From positions 1-12,938 of the forward strand of contig JAVKIY010000072.1 of NCBI GenBank assembly GCA_031459235.1: 12,938 nucleotides of DNA, in the 5' to 3' direction. Both the position numbers and the translations under genes were made by a program. This document shows positions 1 through 8,011 of the stretch, piece by piece (the stretch's first letter is position 1; every line of letters begins with the position of its first letter). The notes below the pieces were generated by a model, which did not search any database, had not been told where the DNA came from, and was given only the letters and a program-made list of their open reading frames with translations. Origin of the DNA: Fervidifonticultor_A tertius (lineage in GTDB: Bacteria > Sysuimicrobiota > Sysuimicrobiia > Sysuimicrobiales > Humicultoraceae).

Positions 1-471
1 GAGCATGAACGCGGTGATGCCCGTGATGAGCACCAGGCTCATCCATGCCGAGGCCGCGTAGATCCAGCCCACGGTCACGTGGGTCCGCTGCGGCAGCCGG
101 CCCCAGAAGTAGTAGAAGATGAACGCCGAGACGATCTCCAGGACGAAGAAGACGTACTCCATCGCCCAGCCGAAGACGAAGGTCTGGATCAGGACCTCGG
201 TGGCCAGCGGCGAGGCCAGGCCGATCGTCCACCAGATGCCGACGCCGGTGATGGCGCCGAAGACGACCGTGACGAGGATGAAGAACCAGGCGTGGCCGCG
301 CAGGTACTCCAGGTAGGCCTTGTGCTTGACGCGGTACGCGTACTGGGTTTCGAGCGCGAGGAACAGCCCACCGCCCACGGCGTAGTGCGCCACGAGCACG
401 TGCACCACCGCCACCGCGGCGATGAGCATGGGCGCGGTCAGGAACGGGACGTACCACCAGGGGTAGTGCAC
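1..471 (-). CDS. Cytochrome bd-type quinol oxidase subunit I-like protein (5' part, runs off the left edge)
   Basis: The first 157 residues of an integral membrane protein are visible. It starts at GTG 471, preceded by a strong GGAGG ribosome binding site 7 nt away, and an in-frame TAG just upstream rules out an earlier start. The protein is almost all hydrophobic helices. Early histidines (H24, H29) lie in the first helix, an ITGVGIWW segment sits around residues 74-81, and a WAMEY..FVLE stretch carries E105 and E112, which resemble the paired helix glutamates of CydA. These features match my memory of the CydA-like cytochrome ubiquinol oxidase subunit I family, which oxidises quinol and reduces oxygen at the cytoplasmic membrane. 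The later heme ligands and any fused cytochrome c domain lie outside the window, so oxidase activity is inferred. It is divergent from the RidA-like gene. Confidence 0.7.
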   Translation of the reverse strand, partial: MHYPWWYVPFLTAPMLIAAVAVVHVLVAHYAVGGGLFLALETQYAYRVKHKAYLEYLRGHAWFFILVTVVFGAITGVGIWWTIGLASPLATEVLIQTFVFGWAMEYVFFVLEIVSAFIFYYFWGRLPQRTHVTVGWIYAASAWMSLVLITGITAFML

Positions 472-591
472 CCGACGACCTCCTGCCCCCGACGAGACCT
501 ATTCGGATTCGCGCGACCGCATCCCTACGGCGGCCGGGGTGGCGGGAGCCTGGCCCCATCGGTGCGAACCCTGATCGCGGAGGCGAGGCGG

Positions 592-987
592 ATGGAGCGA
601 CGCAACATCTCGAGCGGGACGCCCTGGGAACCGGTGGTGGGCTACTCTCGCGCGGTGCGCGTGGGCGCGACCGTGTACGTCGCGGGTACCACCGCGACCG
701 ACCCCGAGGGTCGCGTGGTGGGCGCCGGTGACGCCTACGCTCAGACCGTGCAGGCGCTGCGCAACATCGAGCGCGCGCTGCACGCGGCCGGCGCGCACAT
801 GGAGCACGTGGTGCGCACGCGCATCTTCGTGACGGACATCGCGGTGTGGGAGCAGGTGGGCCGCGCACACGGCGAGGTGTTCGGCGCGATCCGGCCGGCC
901 TGCACGATGGTGGAGGTCAGCCGGCTGGTGGACCCGGCGATGCTCGTGGAGATCGAGGCTGACGCTGTGGTTCCCGACCCGGCGTAG
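592..987 (+). CDS. RidA/YjgF/UK114-family protein lacking the catalytic arginine
   Basis: A 131-residue single-domain protein, the usual length for the Rid family. ATG 592 follows a GGAGGCGAGG purine stretch and gives the normal family N-terminus. The open frame continues upstream to about position 79, but that part overlaps the divergent oxidase gene and looks non-coding. The family core is clear: VYVAGTTA near residues 28-35, QTVQALRNIE at 51-60, and VEIEADAVV at 119-127. RidA hydrolyses reactive enamine/imine intermediates, using an arginine that binds the substrate carboxylate (E. coli R105, in PARSCVEV). Here the aligned segment reads PACTMVEV, so C104 replaces the arginine. The protein therefore belongs with the Rid subfamilies that lack this residue and whose role is not settled; deaminase activity should not be assumed. 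The gene downstream is convergent. Confidence 0.88.
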   Translation: MERRNISSGTPWEPVVGYSRAVRVGATVYVAGTTATDPEGRVVGAGDAYAQTVQALRNIERALHAAGAHMEHVVRTRIFVTDIAVWEQVGRAHGEVFGAIRPACTMVEVSRLVDPAMLVEIEADAVVPDPA

Positions 988-993
988 CCGGTG

Positions 994-1046
994 GTGGCGA
1001 GCCCGTGGACGCGGGGAGCCGCCGGCGCGCGCCCCACGGTCGCCAC
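994..1046. terminator. Long hairpin between convergent genes, possible bidirectional terminator
   Basis: GTGGCGA (994-1000) pairs with TCGCCAC (1040-1046), and just inside them CCGTGG (1003-1008) pairs with CCACGG (1034-1039). The stem is 13 bp with a 2-nt bulge on the left and a 25-nt GC-rich loop. It fills the 60-nt gap between the RidA-like stop and the phosphatase stop. No T-run follows on either strand, so intrinsic termination is uncertain. Confidence 0.4.
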
Positions 1047-1047
1047 G

Positions 1048-1890
1048 TCAGGCCGCGTCCAGCGTCCAGGCGCCGTCGCGCAGCACGGCCAGGCGCGTGC
1101 AGCCCACCTGGCGCAGCACCGCGGCTGCGCGGTCGTGGAACTCGGCCACCCGATCTGGCGCGTGCGCGTCGGTCGTGACCACCAGCGGGATGCCCAATTC
1201 CACGCACCGGCGGAGCACCCAAGGGCTGGGGTACGGCGCGCGGACCGCGTGCCGCCAGCCCGAGGTGTTGAGCTCCACGATGGTGCCGGCATCCGCGCAC
1301 GCCCCGAGCGTGGCTTCGATCTCGTCGCGATACCACGCGGCCTGTTCGTCGAAGTAGCGGTCGCCCGCGTTCCACATCTTGATGCGGTCCAGGTGGCCGA
1401 GGATCGCCGTGCGGCCCCAGGCGACGAGTGCGCGCACGCGCCGGTAGTACTCCGCGATCATCGCCCGCGCGTCGCCGCCGAACAGTTCGTCCAGGCCGCG
1501 CTCGAACCCCGCCCGCGACAGGTCGTACGCCGAGGGTACGCCCCGCCCGTCGGTGCCCACGAAGTGCACCGAGCCGATCAGGTACTCGAACGGGCTGTCG
1601 GCCAGCATGGCCCACATCGCATCGGCGTACTCGGGCAGGTAGTCGAACTCCAGCCCCAGGTGGACGCGCAGCCGGTCGGCGTAGGCCGCGCGGACGCGGG
1701 CCACCTCGTCGCGGTAGGCGGCCAGGTCCTCGAGCCGCATGGCGTAGTCCTCGGGAAAGGGCAAGGGCGAGTGGCTGGTGACCCCGAGCGCCTCCAGGCC
1801 GGCGGCGGCGGCCGCCGCCGCGTAGTCAGCGATTGCGCCCTTGCCGTCGCAGTAGCGGTTGTGGGTGTGGTAGGAGGTACGGAGTCTCAC
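1048..1890 (-). CDS. hisJ: PHP-type histidinol-phosphatase family protein
   Basis: 280 residues, the typical length of the HisJ/HisK PHP family, which removes phosphate from histidinol phosphate in histidine synthesis. The metal-site motifs occur in family order: HTH at residues 8-10 followed by D15, H40 in VTSHSP, E81 in GLEFDY, then SVHF, GHLDR, VELNTSG and a late TTDAHAP. GTG 1890 is chosen because it places the HxH motif at the correct distance from the N-terminus. Its start overlaps the stop of the upstream cobalamin-binding gene as GTGA, and no strong independent ribosome binding site is seen, so translational coupling is likely. An all-alanine run at residues 24-30 is notable but in a helical position. 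No other his genes are in view, so a different phosphoester substrate is possible. Confidence 0.85.
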   Translation of the reverse strand: MRLRTSYHTHNRYCDGKGAIADYAAAAAAAGLEALGVTSHSPLPFPEDYAMRLEDLAAYRDEVARVRAAYADRLRVHLGLEFDYLPEYADAMWAMLADSPFEYLIGSVHFVGTDGRGVPSAYDLSRAGFERGLDELFGGDARAMIAEYYRRVRALVAWGRTAILGHLDRIKMWNAGDRYFDEQAAWYRDEIEATLGACADAGTIVELNTSGWRHAVRAPYPSPWVLRRCVELGIPLVVTTDAHAPDRVAEFHDRAAAVLRQVGCTRLAVLRDGAWTLDAA

Positions 1891-2798
1891 GCCGCGGCGT
1901 CCAGCCTGACCACGCCCTCGGCGCGCGGCGGGCCGCCCTCCTCGCGCACCAGCGCCGCGAGGATCTCCAGCCCCCCGACGACGCGGGGCCCGGGTCGATT
2001 GAAATAGGCGCTGCCGTCTGTCGCGTAGACGCGGCCGGCCCGCACCGCGGGCAGGGCGTCCCATCCAGGCCGGCGGGCCAATAGCGGCGCCTCGGCGCGC
2101 GTGCGTTCCAGGTCGAAGCCGCACGGCATGAGCACGATGAGCTCGGGCGCGTAGGCGACCACGGCCTCCCAGGGGACGGTCACCGAGGACGCGCGCGGCC
2201 GGCCCAGCCCGTCCTCGCCGCCCGCGATCGCGACCATTTCGGGCACCCAGTGCCCGGCCACGAAGAGCGGGTCGAGCCACTCGACGCACAGCACCCGCGG
2301 CCGCGGCTCCGGCGGGGGGAGCCGGCGTACGGCTTCGATGCGGGCGCGCAGGTCGCTGACCAGCGCGCGCGCCGTCCGGGCCGCCCCGGTCAGGTCACCC
2401 ACGAGCGCAATCGTGTCCAGGATGTCGTCCAGGCCCAGCGGTTCCAGCGAGACCAAACGCGTGCGGCCCTCGAGGACGCGCGCGGCCCGGCGTACCTCGG
2501 TGAAGGACGGCGCGCACACCTCGCACAGCTCCTGCGTGAGGATCAGGTCGGGCCGCAGCGCCTCCAGCCCCGCGGCGTCCAGATGGTAAACGCTGGTCCC
2601 GCGGTGCACGCGATCCCGCACGGCAGCGTCGATCGCCGCGCTGGGCTGCGAGGGGTCTACGAGCGCGGTGGAGAGCACGCGGCGGTCGAGCACCTCGGCC
2701 GGGTAGTCGCAGTCGTGCGAGATGCCGACGAGGGCATCGCCCAGGCCGAGCGCGCAGACGATCTCCGTGGCGCTGGGCAGCAGCGAGACGATTCTCAC
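1887..2798 (-). CDS. Cobalamin-binding (BtuF-like) periplasmic-binding-fold protein without signal peptide
   Basis: 303 residues with the two-lobe BtuF/FepB-type helical-backbone fold. It opens directly with IVSLLPSATEIVCALGLGD, the start of the mature domain, followed by LVGISHDCDYP, LRPDLILTQELCEVCA (about residues 82-97), LVSLEPLGLDDIL and a C-terminal half with LIVLMPCGFD. No signal peptide or lipobox precedes the fold, so the product should be cytoplasmic, as in many stand-alone proteins annotated as cobalamin-binding. No BtuC/BtuD transporter genes are nearby, so it may be a corrinoid handling or sensing protein, or an orphan; the ligand is not proven. GTG 2798 overlaps the stop of the upstream MFS relic as GTGA, with GGGGAG about 5 nt before it. 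The same overlap links it to the downstream phosphatase. Confidence 0.8.
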   Translation of the reverse strand: MRIVSLLPSATEIVCALGLGDALVGISHDCDYPAEVLDRRVLSTALVDPSQPSAAIDAAVRDRVHRGTSVYHLDAAGLEALRPDLILTQELCEVCAPSFTEVRRAARVLEGRTRLVSLEPLGLDDILDTIALVGDLTGAARTARALVSDLRARIEAVRRLPPPEPRPRVLCVEWLDPLFVAGHWVPEMVAIAGGEDGLGRPRASSVTVPWEAVVAYAPELIVLMPCGFDLERTRAEAPLLARRPGWDALPAVRAGRVYATDGSAYFNRPGPRVVGGLEILAALVREEGGPPRAEGVVRLDAAA

Positions 2799-3175
2799 CG
2801 GCGCTCCCCGGGCGGGCGGAGGTGGCGGAACATCGCGAACAACAACAGATCATAGACGATCTTGAGGCCGCCGCCCAGCACGAACGGGGCCCCCAGGCCC
2901 ACGGTCCGCATCGCCGCGCCGGCGACGACGGGGGGGACCCACGCGCTCGGCCAGCCGGCCCGACGCCCAGTGGGAGGCGGCCTGGAGCAGGCGGACCCAG
3001 AGGAACACCCCTCCCAGCACCCCGGGGTCCGGCTCTCCAGCGCATGTGCAGGTAGAACGCGATCACGCTCTGGACCACGAACCCGCCCGCCAGCGAGTCG
3101 AGTGAAGAGCGCGGAGAGCCGGAGCATTCGCCGTCGGCCGTAACGGTCGGCGGTGGCCGAGAAGAGCATTGTCAG
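2795..3175 (-). pseudogene. MFS transporter relic with frameshifts and large internal deletions
   Basis: Pieces of a major facilitator protein appear in correct order but in three frames. At 3175-3110 the loop 2-3 signature LFSATADRYGRRR (motif A type) is in one frame. At about 3100-3035 a second frame gives DSLAGGFVVQSVIAFYLHMRW, a TM7-like helix. At about 3030-2943 a third frame gives EPDPGVLGGVFLWVRLLQ and SGRLAERVG, a TM8-like segment. From 2940 the first frame resumes with LGAPFVLGGGLKIVYDLLL, the last helix, and ends at 2795. Intact members are about 400 residues; here TM1-2, TM3-6 and TM9-11 appear to be missing. The relic still ends in a GTGA overlap with the next gene, suggesting the intact gene once headed this operon. 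Sequencing error could explain one frameshift but not the deletions. Confidence 0.7.
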
Positions 3176-3271
3176 ATCGCCGAGCTGAGCAGGGTGGCCG
3201 TCAATCAGGCGCCCGTCGGGAGAGAGCCAGGACGCGGGTCCGCCGGGGTCGTTCACCCCGGGGCGTTCGGC

Positions 3272-3321
3272 GAGGCCGGGGGCGGTCCCTGAAGCCGGGG
3301 GCGATCCCTGAGGCCGGGGGC
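3272..3321. repeat. 19-bp imperfect tandem repeat, 2.6 copies
   Basis: Unit 1 (3272-3290) reads GAGGCCGGGGGCGGTCCCT. Unit 2 (3291-3309) differs at two positions (GAA for GAG, CGAT for CGGT). Unit 3 (3310-3321) matches the first 12 bases, GAGGCCGGGGGC, before diverging. It lies in the gap between the MFS relic and pckA. The function is unknown; slippage during replication of G-rich DNA is the simplest origin. Confidence 0.7.
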
Positions 3322-3371
3322 CCGAGCTCCCCGACGGGCGGAACCTGGCGGCCGGTTCCTCGGGGGGAAGG

Positions 3372-3401
3372 TCGGCAGCCCGGGACGAACTTGCCTAGGG
3401 T
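3372..3401 (+). promoter_or_regulatory. Candidate promoter for pckA
   Basis: TCGGCA (3372-3377, four of six matches to TTGACA) is followed after 18 nt by TAGGGT (3396-3401), a -10 form seen in GC-rich genomes. It would start transcription near 3408 and leave a leader of about 33 nt. Such weak matches are common by chance in this composition, so this is only a candidate. Confidence 0.25.
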
Positions 3402-3410
3402 GACCGTCGT

Positions 3411-3426
3411 GGGGGCCGGCGCCCCC
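3411..3426 (+). promoter_or_regulatory. G/C hairpin abutting the pckA ribosome binding site
   Basis: GGGGGC (3411-3416) and GCCCCC (3421-3426) form a six-pair, all G:C stem with a CGGC tetraloop. The Shine-Dalgarno sequence GGAGGTG begins at the very next base (3427). The position suggests either protection of the 5' end of the mRNA or modulation of ribosome access. No regulatory data can be read from the sequence. Confidence 0.4.
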
Positions 3427-3440
3427 GGAGGTGGGAGTCG

Positions 3441-5042
<1,602 letters not shown>

Positions 5043-5049
5043 CTTCCGC

Positions 5050-6171
5050 ATGAGCCGCCTGCGCATCGGCGTCCTCACGGGCGGCGGCGACTGCCCGGGT
5101 CTGAACGCGGTCATCCGGGCCGTGGTGCTCTCCGCCCACGGCGGGCTCGGGTGGGAGGTCCTGGGCGTTCAGGACGGGTTCGACGGCCTCCTGCACGACC
5201 GCGCGCGGGCGCTGGGCCGCGAGGACGTCCGCGGCATCCTCACGCTGGGCGGCACGATCCTGGGCACCTCGAACCGCGGCAACCCGTTCGCATGGCCCGT
5301 GGTCCGCAACGGCCGGACCGAGGTGGTCGACGCCTCGGGCGAGGTGATCGAGCGCATCCGGGCCCTGGCGCTCGATGCGCTCATCGTGATCGGCGGCGAC
5401 GGCACGCTGCGCATCGGCGAGCGGCTCAGCCAGATGGGCGCGCCGATCGTGGGCATCCCCAAGACCATCGACAACGACATCTCCGCGACCGACATCACGT
5501 TCGGCTTCGACACCGCGCGGGTCACCGCGACCGAGGCGATCGACAAGCTCCACTCCACGGCGGAGAGTCACCACCGCGTCATGGTGGTGGAGACGATGGG
5601 CCGCAACGCCGGGTGGATCGCGCTAGAGTCCGGGATCGCCGGCGGGGCGAACTCGGTGCTCATTCCCGAGATCCCCTACCGCCTGGAGGTGGTGGTCGAG
5701 ACCATCGAGGCGCGCGCCACCCGCGGCCGACCCTTCTCGATCGTGGTGGTGGCCGAGGGCGCGCACCCCGTGGGCGGCACCCAGGTCTACCGCGAGCCCG
5801 GCGGCCCCGGCCGGCTGCCGCGCCTGGGCGGCATCGGGCAGCAGGTGGCCGACGCCCTGGCCGAGGCCACCGGCCGCGAGACCCGGTGCACGGTGCTCGG
5901 GCACCTGCAGCGCGGCGGGACGCCCACGCCGTTCGACCGGCTGCTCGCCACGCGGTTCGGCGTGCGCGCGGTGGAGTGCGTGGCGGCGGGCCGGCTGGGG
6001 ACGATGGTGGCGTTGCGGGGCCCGTCGGTCATCGACGTGCCGCTCGCGGACGCGGTCGCCGAACCGAAGCGCGTGCCGCCCGACGGCGAGCTGGTCCGGG
6101 CGGCGCGGGAGCTGGGGATCTCGATGGGGGATGTCGCCGGGCCGGCAGACCCCGCGGCGGGCTTGCTATGA
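5050..6171 (+). CDS. pfkA: 6-phosphofructokinase, GGDGT/PKTIDND type (probably ATP-dependent)
   Basis: 373 residues, longer than the 320 of E. coli PfkA. The enzyme phosphorylates fructose 6-phosphate to fructose 1,6-bisphosphate. Core motifs: GVLTGGGDCPGLNAVIRA at the N-terminus, GGTILGTSNRGNP, VIGGDGT with D117-G118, IPKTIDND with K138 and catalytic D141, VETMGRNAGW, IAGGANSVLIPEIP, and LGHLQRGGTPTPFDR. At the two donor-determining sites (E. coli G104 and G124) it has G118 and K138. Glycine at the first site points to ATP; lysine at the second is shared with pyrophosphate enzymes and with some ATP-dependent clades. The donor is thus likely, not certainly, ATP. ATG 5050 lies 7 nt after the pckA stop without a clear ribosome binding site, suggesting coupled translation. 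A paralogue follows directly. Confidence 0.93.
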   Translation: MSRLRIGVLTGGGDCPGLNAVIRAVVLSAHGGLGWEVLGVQDGFDGLLHDRARALGREDVRGILTLGGTILGTSNRGNPFAWPVVRNGRTEVVDASGEVIERIRALALDALIVIGGDGTLRIGERLSQMGAPIVGIPKTIDNDISATDITFGFDTARVTATEAIDKLHSTAESHHRVMVVETMGRNAGWIALESGIAGGANSVLIPEIPYRLEVVVETIEARATRGRPFSIVVVAEGAHPVGGTQVYREPGGPGRLPRLGGIGQQVADALAEATGRETRCTVLGHLQRGGTPTPFDRLLATRFGVRAVECVAAGRLGTMVALRGPSVIDVPLADAVAEPKRVPPDGELVRAARELGISMGDVAGPADPAAGLL

Positions 6172-6172
6172 T
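6164..6172 (+). promoter_or_regulatory. Candidate extended -10 promoter for the second phosphofructokinase
   Basis: TGC followed by TATGAT (6164-6172) matches an extended -10 element and spans the stop codon of the first phosphofructokinase. It is one of the few A/T-rich hexamers in the block. The region about 17 nt upstream has no good -35 match. A start near 6179 would give a leader of roughly 26 nt before GTG 6205. This would allow the second gene to be expressed separately. Confidence 0.28.
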
Positions 6173-6204
6173 CGCTGGTGGTGGGGGCGTTGGAGGTGGC
6201 ACCT

Positions 6205-7230
6205 GTGCGTCTCGCGGTGTTGACCGGTGGTGGTGACGCGCCAGGCCTGAACGCGGCGATCCGGGCCGTCGTCCGCCGCGCGCTTGACGGCAACCACGAG
6301 GTCATCGGCCTGCGCAACGGCTGGCTGGGACTGCTCAACGGCGACGTCGTCCCGTTGACCCGCGACAGCGTCTCGGGCATCCTGCCGCGGGGCGGGACGA
6401 TTCTCGGCACGTCGCGCACCAACCCGTTCAAGGCGGCCGACGGCGGGCCGCGGATGCTGGAGACCATTGCGCGCCTGGGCATCGACGCGATCGTCGCCAT
6501 CGGCGGGGACGATACCCTGAGCGTAGCCCTCAAGCTCCACGCCATGGGGGTCCGCGTGGTCGGGATTCCCAAGACGATGGACAACGACGTGCCGGGGACC
6601 GACTACACCATCGGGTTCGACACCGCGGTCAACGTGGTGATGGAGGCATGCGACCGGCTGCACACGACGGCCGAGGCCCACCACCGCGTCATGATCGTCG
6701 AGGTCATGGGTCGGGACGCCGGATGGGTGGCCGGCATCGGCGGGCTGGCCGGCGGGGCGGACGTCATCCTGGTGCCCGAGGTTCCGTTCACCATCGAGGA
6801 CGTCTGCCAGATCGTGCGGCGACGCCACGAACGGGGCCGGACGTTCAGCATCATCGTGGTCGCCGAGGGCGCCAAGCCTGCCGACTTCGGGATGCCGATC
6901 ACCCAGGACGCGCGCGTGGACGAGTTCGGACACGTCCGGCTGGGCGGGGTCGGGGCCTTGCTCGCGCGCGAGGTCGAGGCGCGAACTGGCCACGAGACAC
7001 GTGTGACGGTGCTCGGGCACCTGCAGCGCGGCGGGTCACCGACGGTCTTCGACCGGGTGCTCGCGACCCGGCTCGGCGTGGCCGCGGTGGAGGCCCTGGA
7101 GGCCGGGAAGGACGGCGTGATGGTGGCCGTCCAGGGGACGAAGATCGTCACGGTGAGCCTGCAGGAGGCCCTGGCGGGGACGAACCGGCTGGATTTGCAG
7201 CTCTACCAGCTCTCGCGGCTGTTCCACTAG
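6205..7230 (+). CDS. pfp: 6-phosphofructokinase paralogue with pyrophosphate-type signature (GGDDT)
   Basis: 341 residues, clearly paralogous to the preceding gene, with the same order of motifs: AVLTGGGDAPGLNAAIRA, RGGTILGTSRTNP, AIGGDDT with D102-D103, IPKTMDND with K123 and catalytic D126, VEVMGRDAGW, LAGGADVILVPEVPF, and LGHLQRGGSPTVFDR. Aspartate at the site equal to E. coli G104, together with lysine at the 124 site, is the established signature of pyrophosphate-dependent PFK (EC 2.7.1.90), a reversible enzyme that can serve glycolysis and gluconeogenesis. GTG 6205 is chosen over GTG 6178 because GGAGGTGG (6192-6199) is at the right spacing and because the family starts at this point. 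The site prediction is strong for the donor, but mixed-donor enzymes exist. The next gene is convergent, only 16 nt away. Confidence 0.92.
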   Translation: MRLAVLTGGGDAPGLNAAIRAVVRRALDGNHEVIGLRNGWLGLLNGDVVPLTRDSVSGILPRGGTILGTSRTNPFKAADGGPRMLETIARLGIDAIVAIGGDDTLSVALKLHAMGVRVVGIPKTMDNDVPGTDYTIGFDTAVNVVMEACDRLHTTAEAHHRVMIVEVMGRDAGWVAGIGGLAGGADVILVPEVPFTIEDVCQIVRRRHERGRTFSIIVVAEGAKPADFGMPITQDARVDEFGHVRLGGVGALLAREVEARTGHETRVTVLGHLQRGGSPTVFDRVLATRLGVAAVEALEAGKDGVMVAVQGTKIVTVSLQEALAGTNRLDLQLYQLSRLFH

Positions 7231-7246
7231 ATGCCGTGGGGGCGCG

Positions 7247-8011
7247 TTAGCGTACCAGCCGCCGCCGCATCAGCACGACCGGCAGCGGGAACAGCGCGGC
7301 GGTCACCACCACGATCCACGCCAGGTCGGCCCAGTGCCGTGTCTCGAAGGTCCCCAGCGCCAGCGCGCGGCTCAGTGACACCACGTGCGACAGCGGGGTG
7401 AACCAGGTCGCGGTCGCCACCCACGCCGGCAGCGCGTCGAGCGGGAAGAAGATGCCGCTGAACATGAACATGGGCGTGATGAACAGCGCGAAGTAGAACG
7501 GGAAATAGTCGATGCTGGGGTTCACCGCGGTGAAGGCCATGGCGATCACCGAGAACATCAGGCCCGAGAGGAAGAACAGCGGCGGGATGAGCAGGGCGAG
7601 CGGTGAGCGCACCGTCCCGAAGGCCGCGATCACGATCAGGAACGTCGTCCCGAACAGCACGCTCCGGGTGGCGCCCCACAGGACCTCGCCCACCACCACG
7701 TCCTCCACGTTGAGCGGCGTGGTAATGGCGCCGTCGTAGGCCTTCTCGTAGTACATCTGCACGTAGGCGTTGTACGTGCACTCGAACGTGGCGCCGAACA
7801 TCGCGGCGGTGCAGATGAGCCCGGTGGCCACGAACGTCAGATAGGGAAGGCCGCCCAGGGTTGTCAGGTAGGCGCCGATCCCGAAGCCCATCGCCAGCAG
7901 GTAGATCACCGGCTCGATGAAGTTCACCGCCAACGCCTCGGGAAAGATCGACCGGAAGACGAAGACATTGCGCTGCCAGAACCGGAGCGCCCCCTTGGGC
8001 GAGAACAGCAT
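7247..8011 (-). CDS. ABC-2 type transporter permease, NodJ/DrrB-like
   Basis: 254 residues with about six membrane helices, typical of ABC-2 exporter permeases: near residues 28-50 (PVIYLLAMGFGIGAYL), 55-75 (TGLICTAAMFGA), 100-125 (LFGTTFLIVIAAFG), 130-155 (LLIPPLFFLSGLMFSVIAM), 165-190 (ALFITPMFMFSGIFFPLDAL) and 230-248. The FSGIFFPLDALP segment followed by FTPLSHVVSLSRAL is typical of the family. ATG 8011 overlaps the TGA of the ATPase gene by one base, so the pair is translated together and should form one exporter in the cytoplasmic membrane. NodJ exports lipo-chito-oligosaccharides in rhizobia; the likeness here is at family level only and the cargo is unknown. The MYYEKAYDGAITTPLNV loop in the first half is characteristic of the NodJ subgroup. 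Confidence 0.87.
   Translation of the reverse strand: MLFSPKGALRFWQRNVFVFRSIFPEALAVNFIEPVIYLLAMGFGIGAYLTTLGGLPYLTFVATGLICTAAMFGATFECTYNAYVQMYYEKAYDGAITTPLNVEDVVVGEVLWGATRSVLFGTTFLIVIAAFGTVRSPLALLIPPLFFLSGLMFSVIAMAFTAVNPSIDYFPFYFALFITPMFMFSGIFFPLDALPAWVATATWFTPLSHVVSLSRALALGTFETRHWADLAWIVVVTAALFPLPVVLMRRRLVR

Larger units (their letters stand above)
3176..3440. other. Non-coding region upstream of pckA
   Basis: No convincing gene is seen in these 265 bases. Reading frames cross it on both strands, but none has a family signature. It holds a short tandem repeat (3272-3321), a weak promoter candidate (3372-3401) and a hairpin beside the pckA ribosome binding site (3411-3426). Part of the left side may be what remains of the 5' end of the MFS gene. 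Confidence 0.6.

Noticed and set aside
79..591. A 170-codon N-terminal extension of the RidA-like frame
   Set aside because: It is antisense to the oxidase gene, of low complexity and charged, with no family match. The Rid domain and a ribosome site both place the start at 592.
472..591. Divergent promoters between the oxidase and RidA-like genes
   Set aside because: I looked for -10 and -35 pairs on both strands. TATTCG and GAATAG are too weak to call, although a promoter for each gene must lie in or near this gap.
1891..2289. Upstream continuation of the phosphatase frame
   Set aside because: It lies inside the BtuF-like gene in another frame, and the translated text has no protein signature. 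The GTGA overlap start is far better.
7231..7246. Terminator between the second PFK and permease genes
   Set aside because: The convergent gap is only 16 nt and holds no inverted repeat or T-run.
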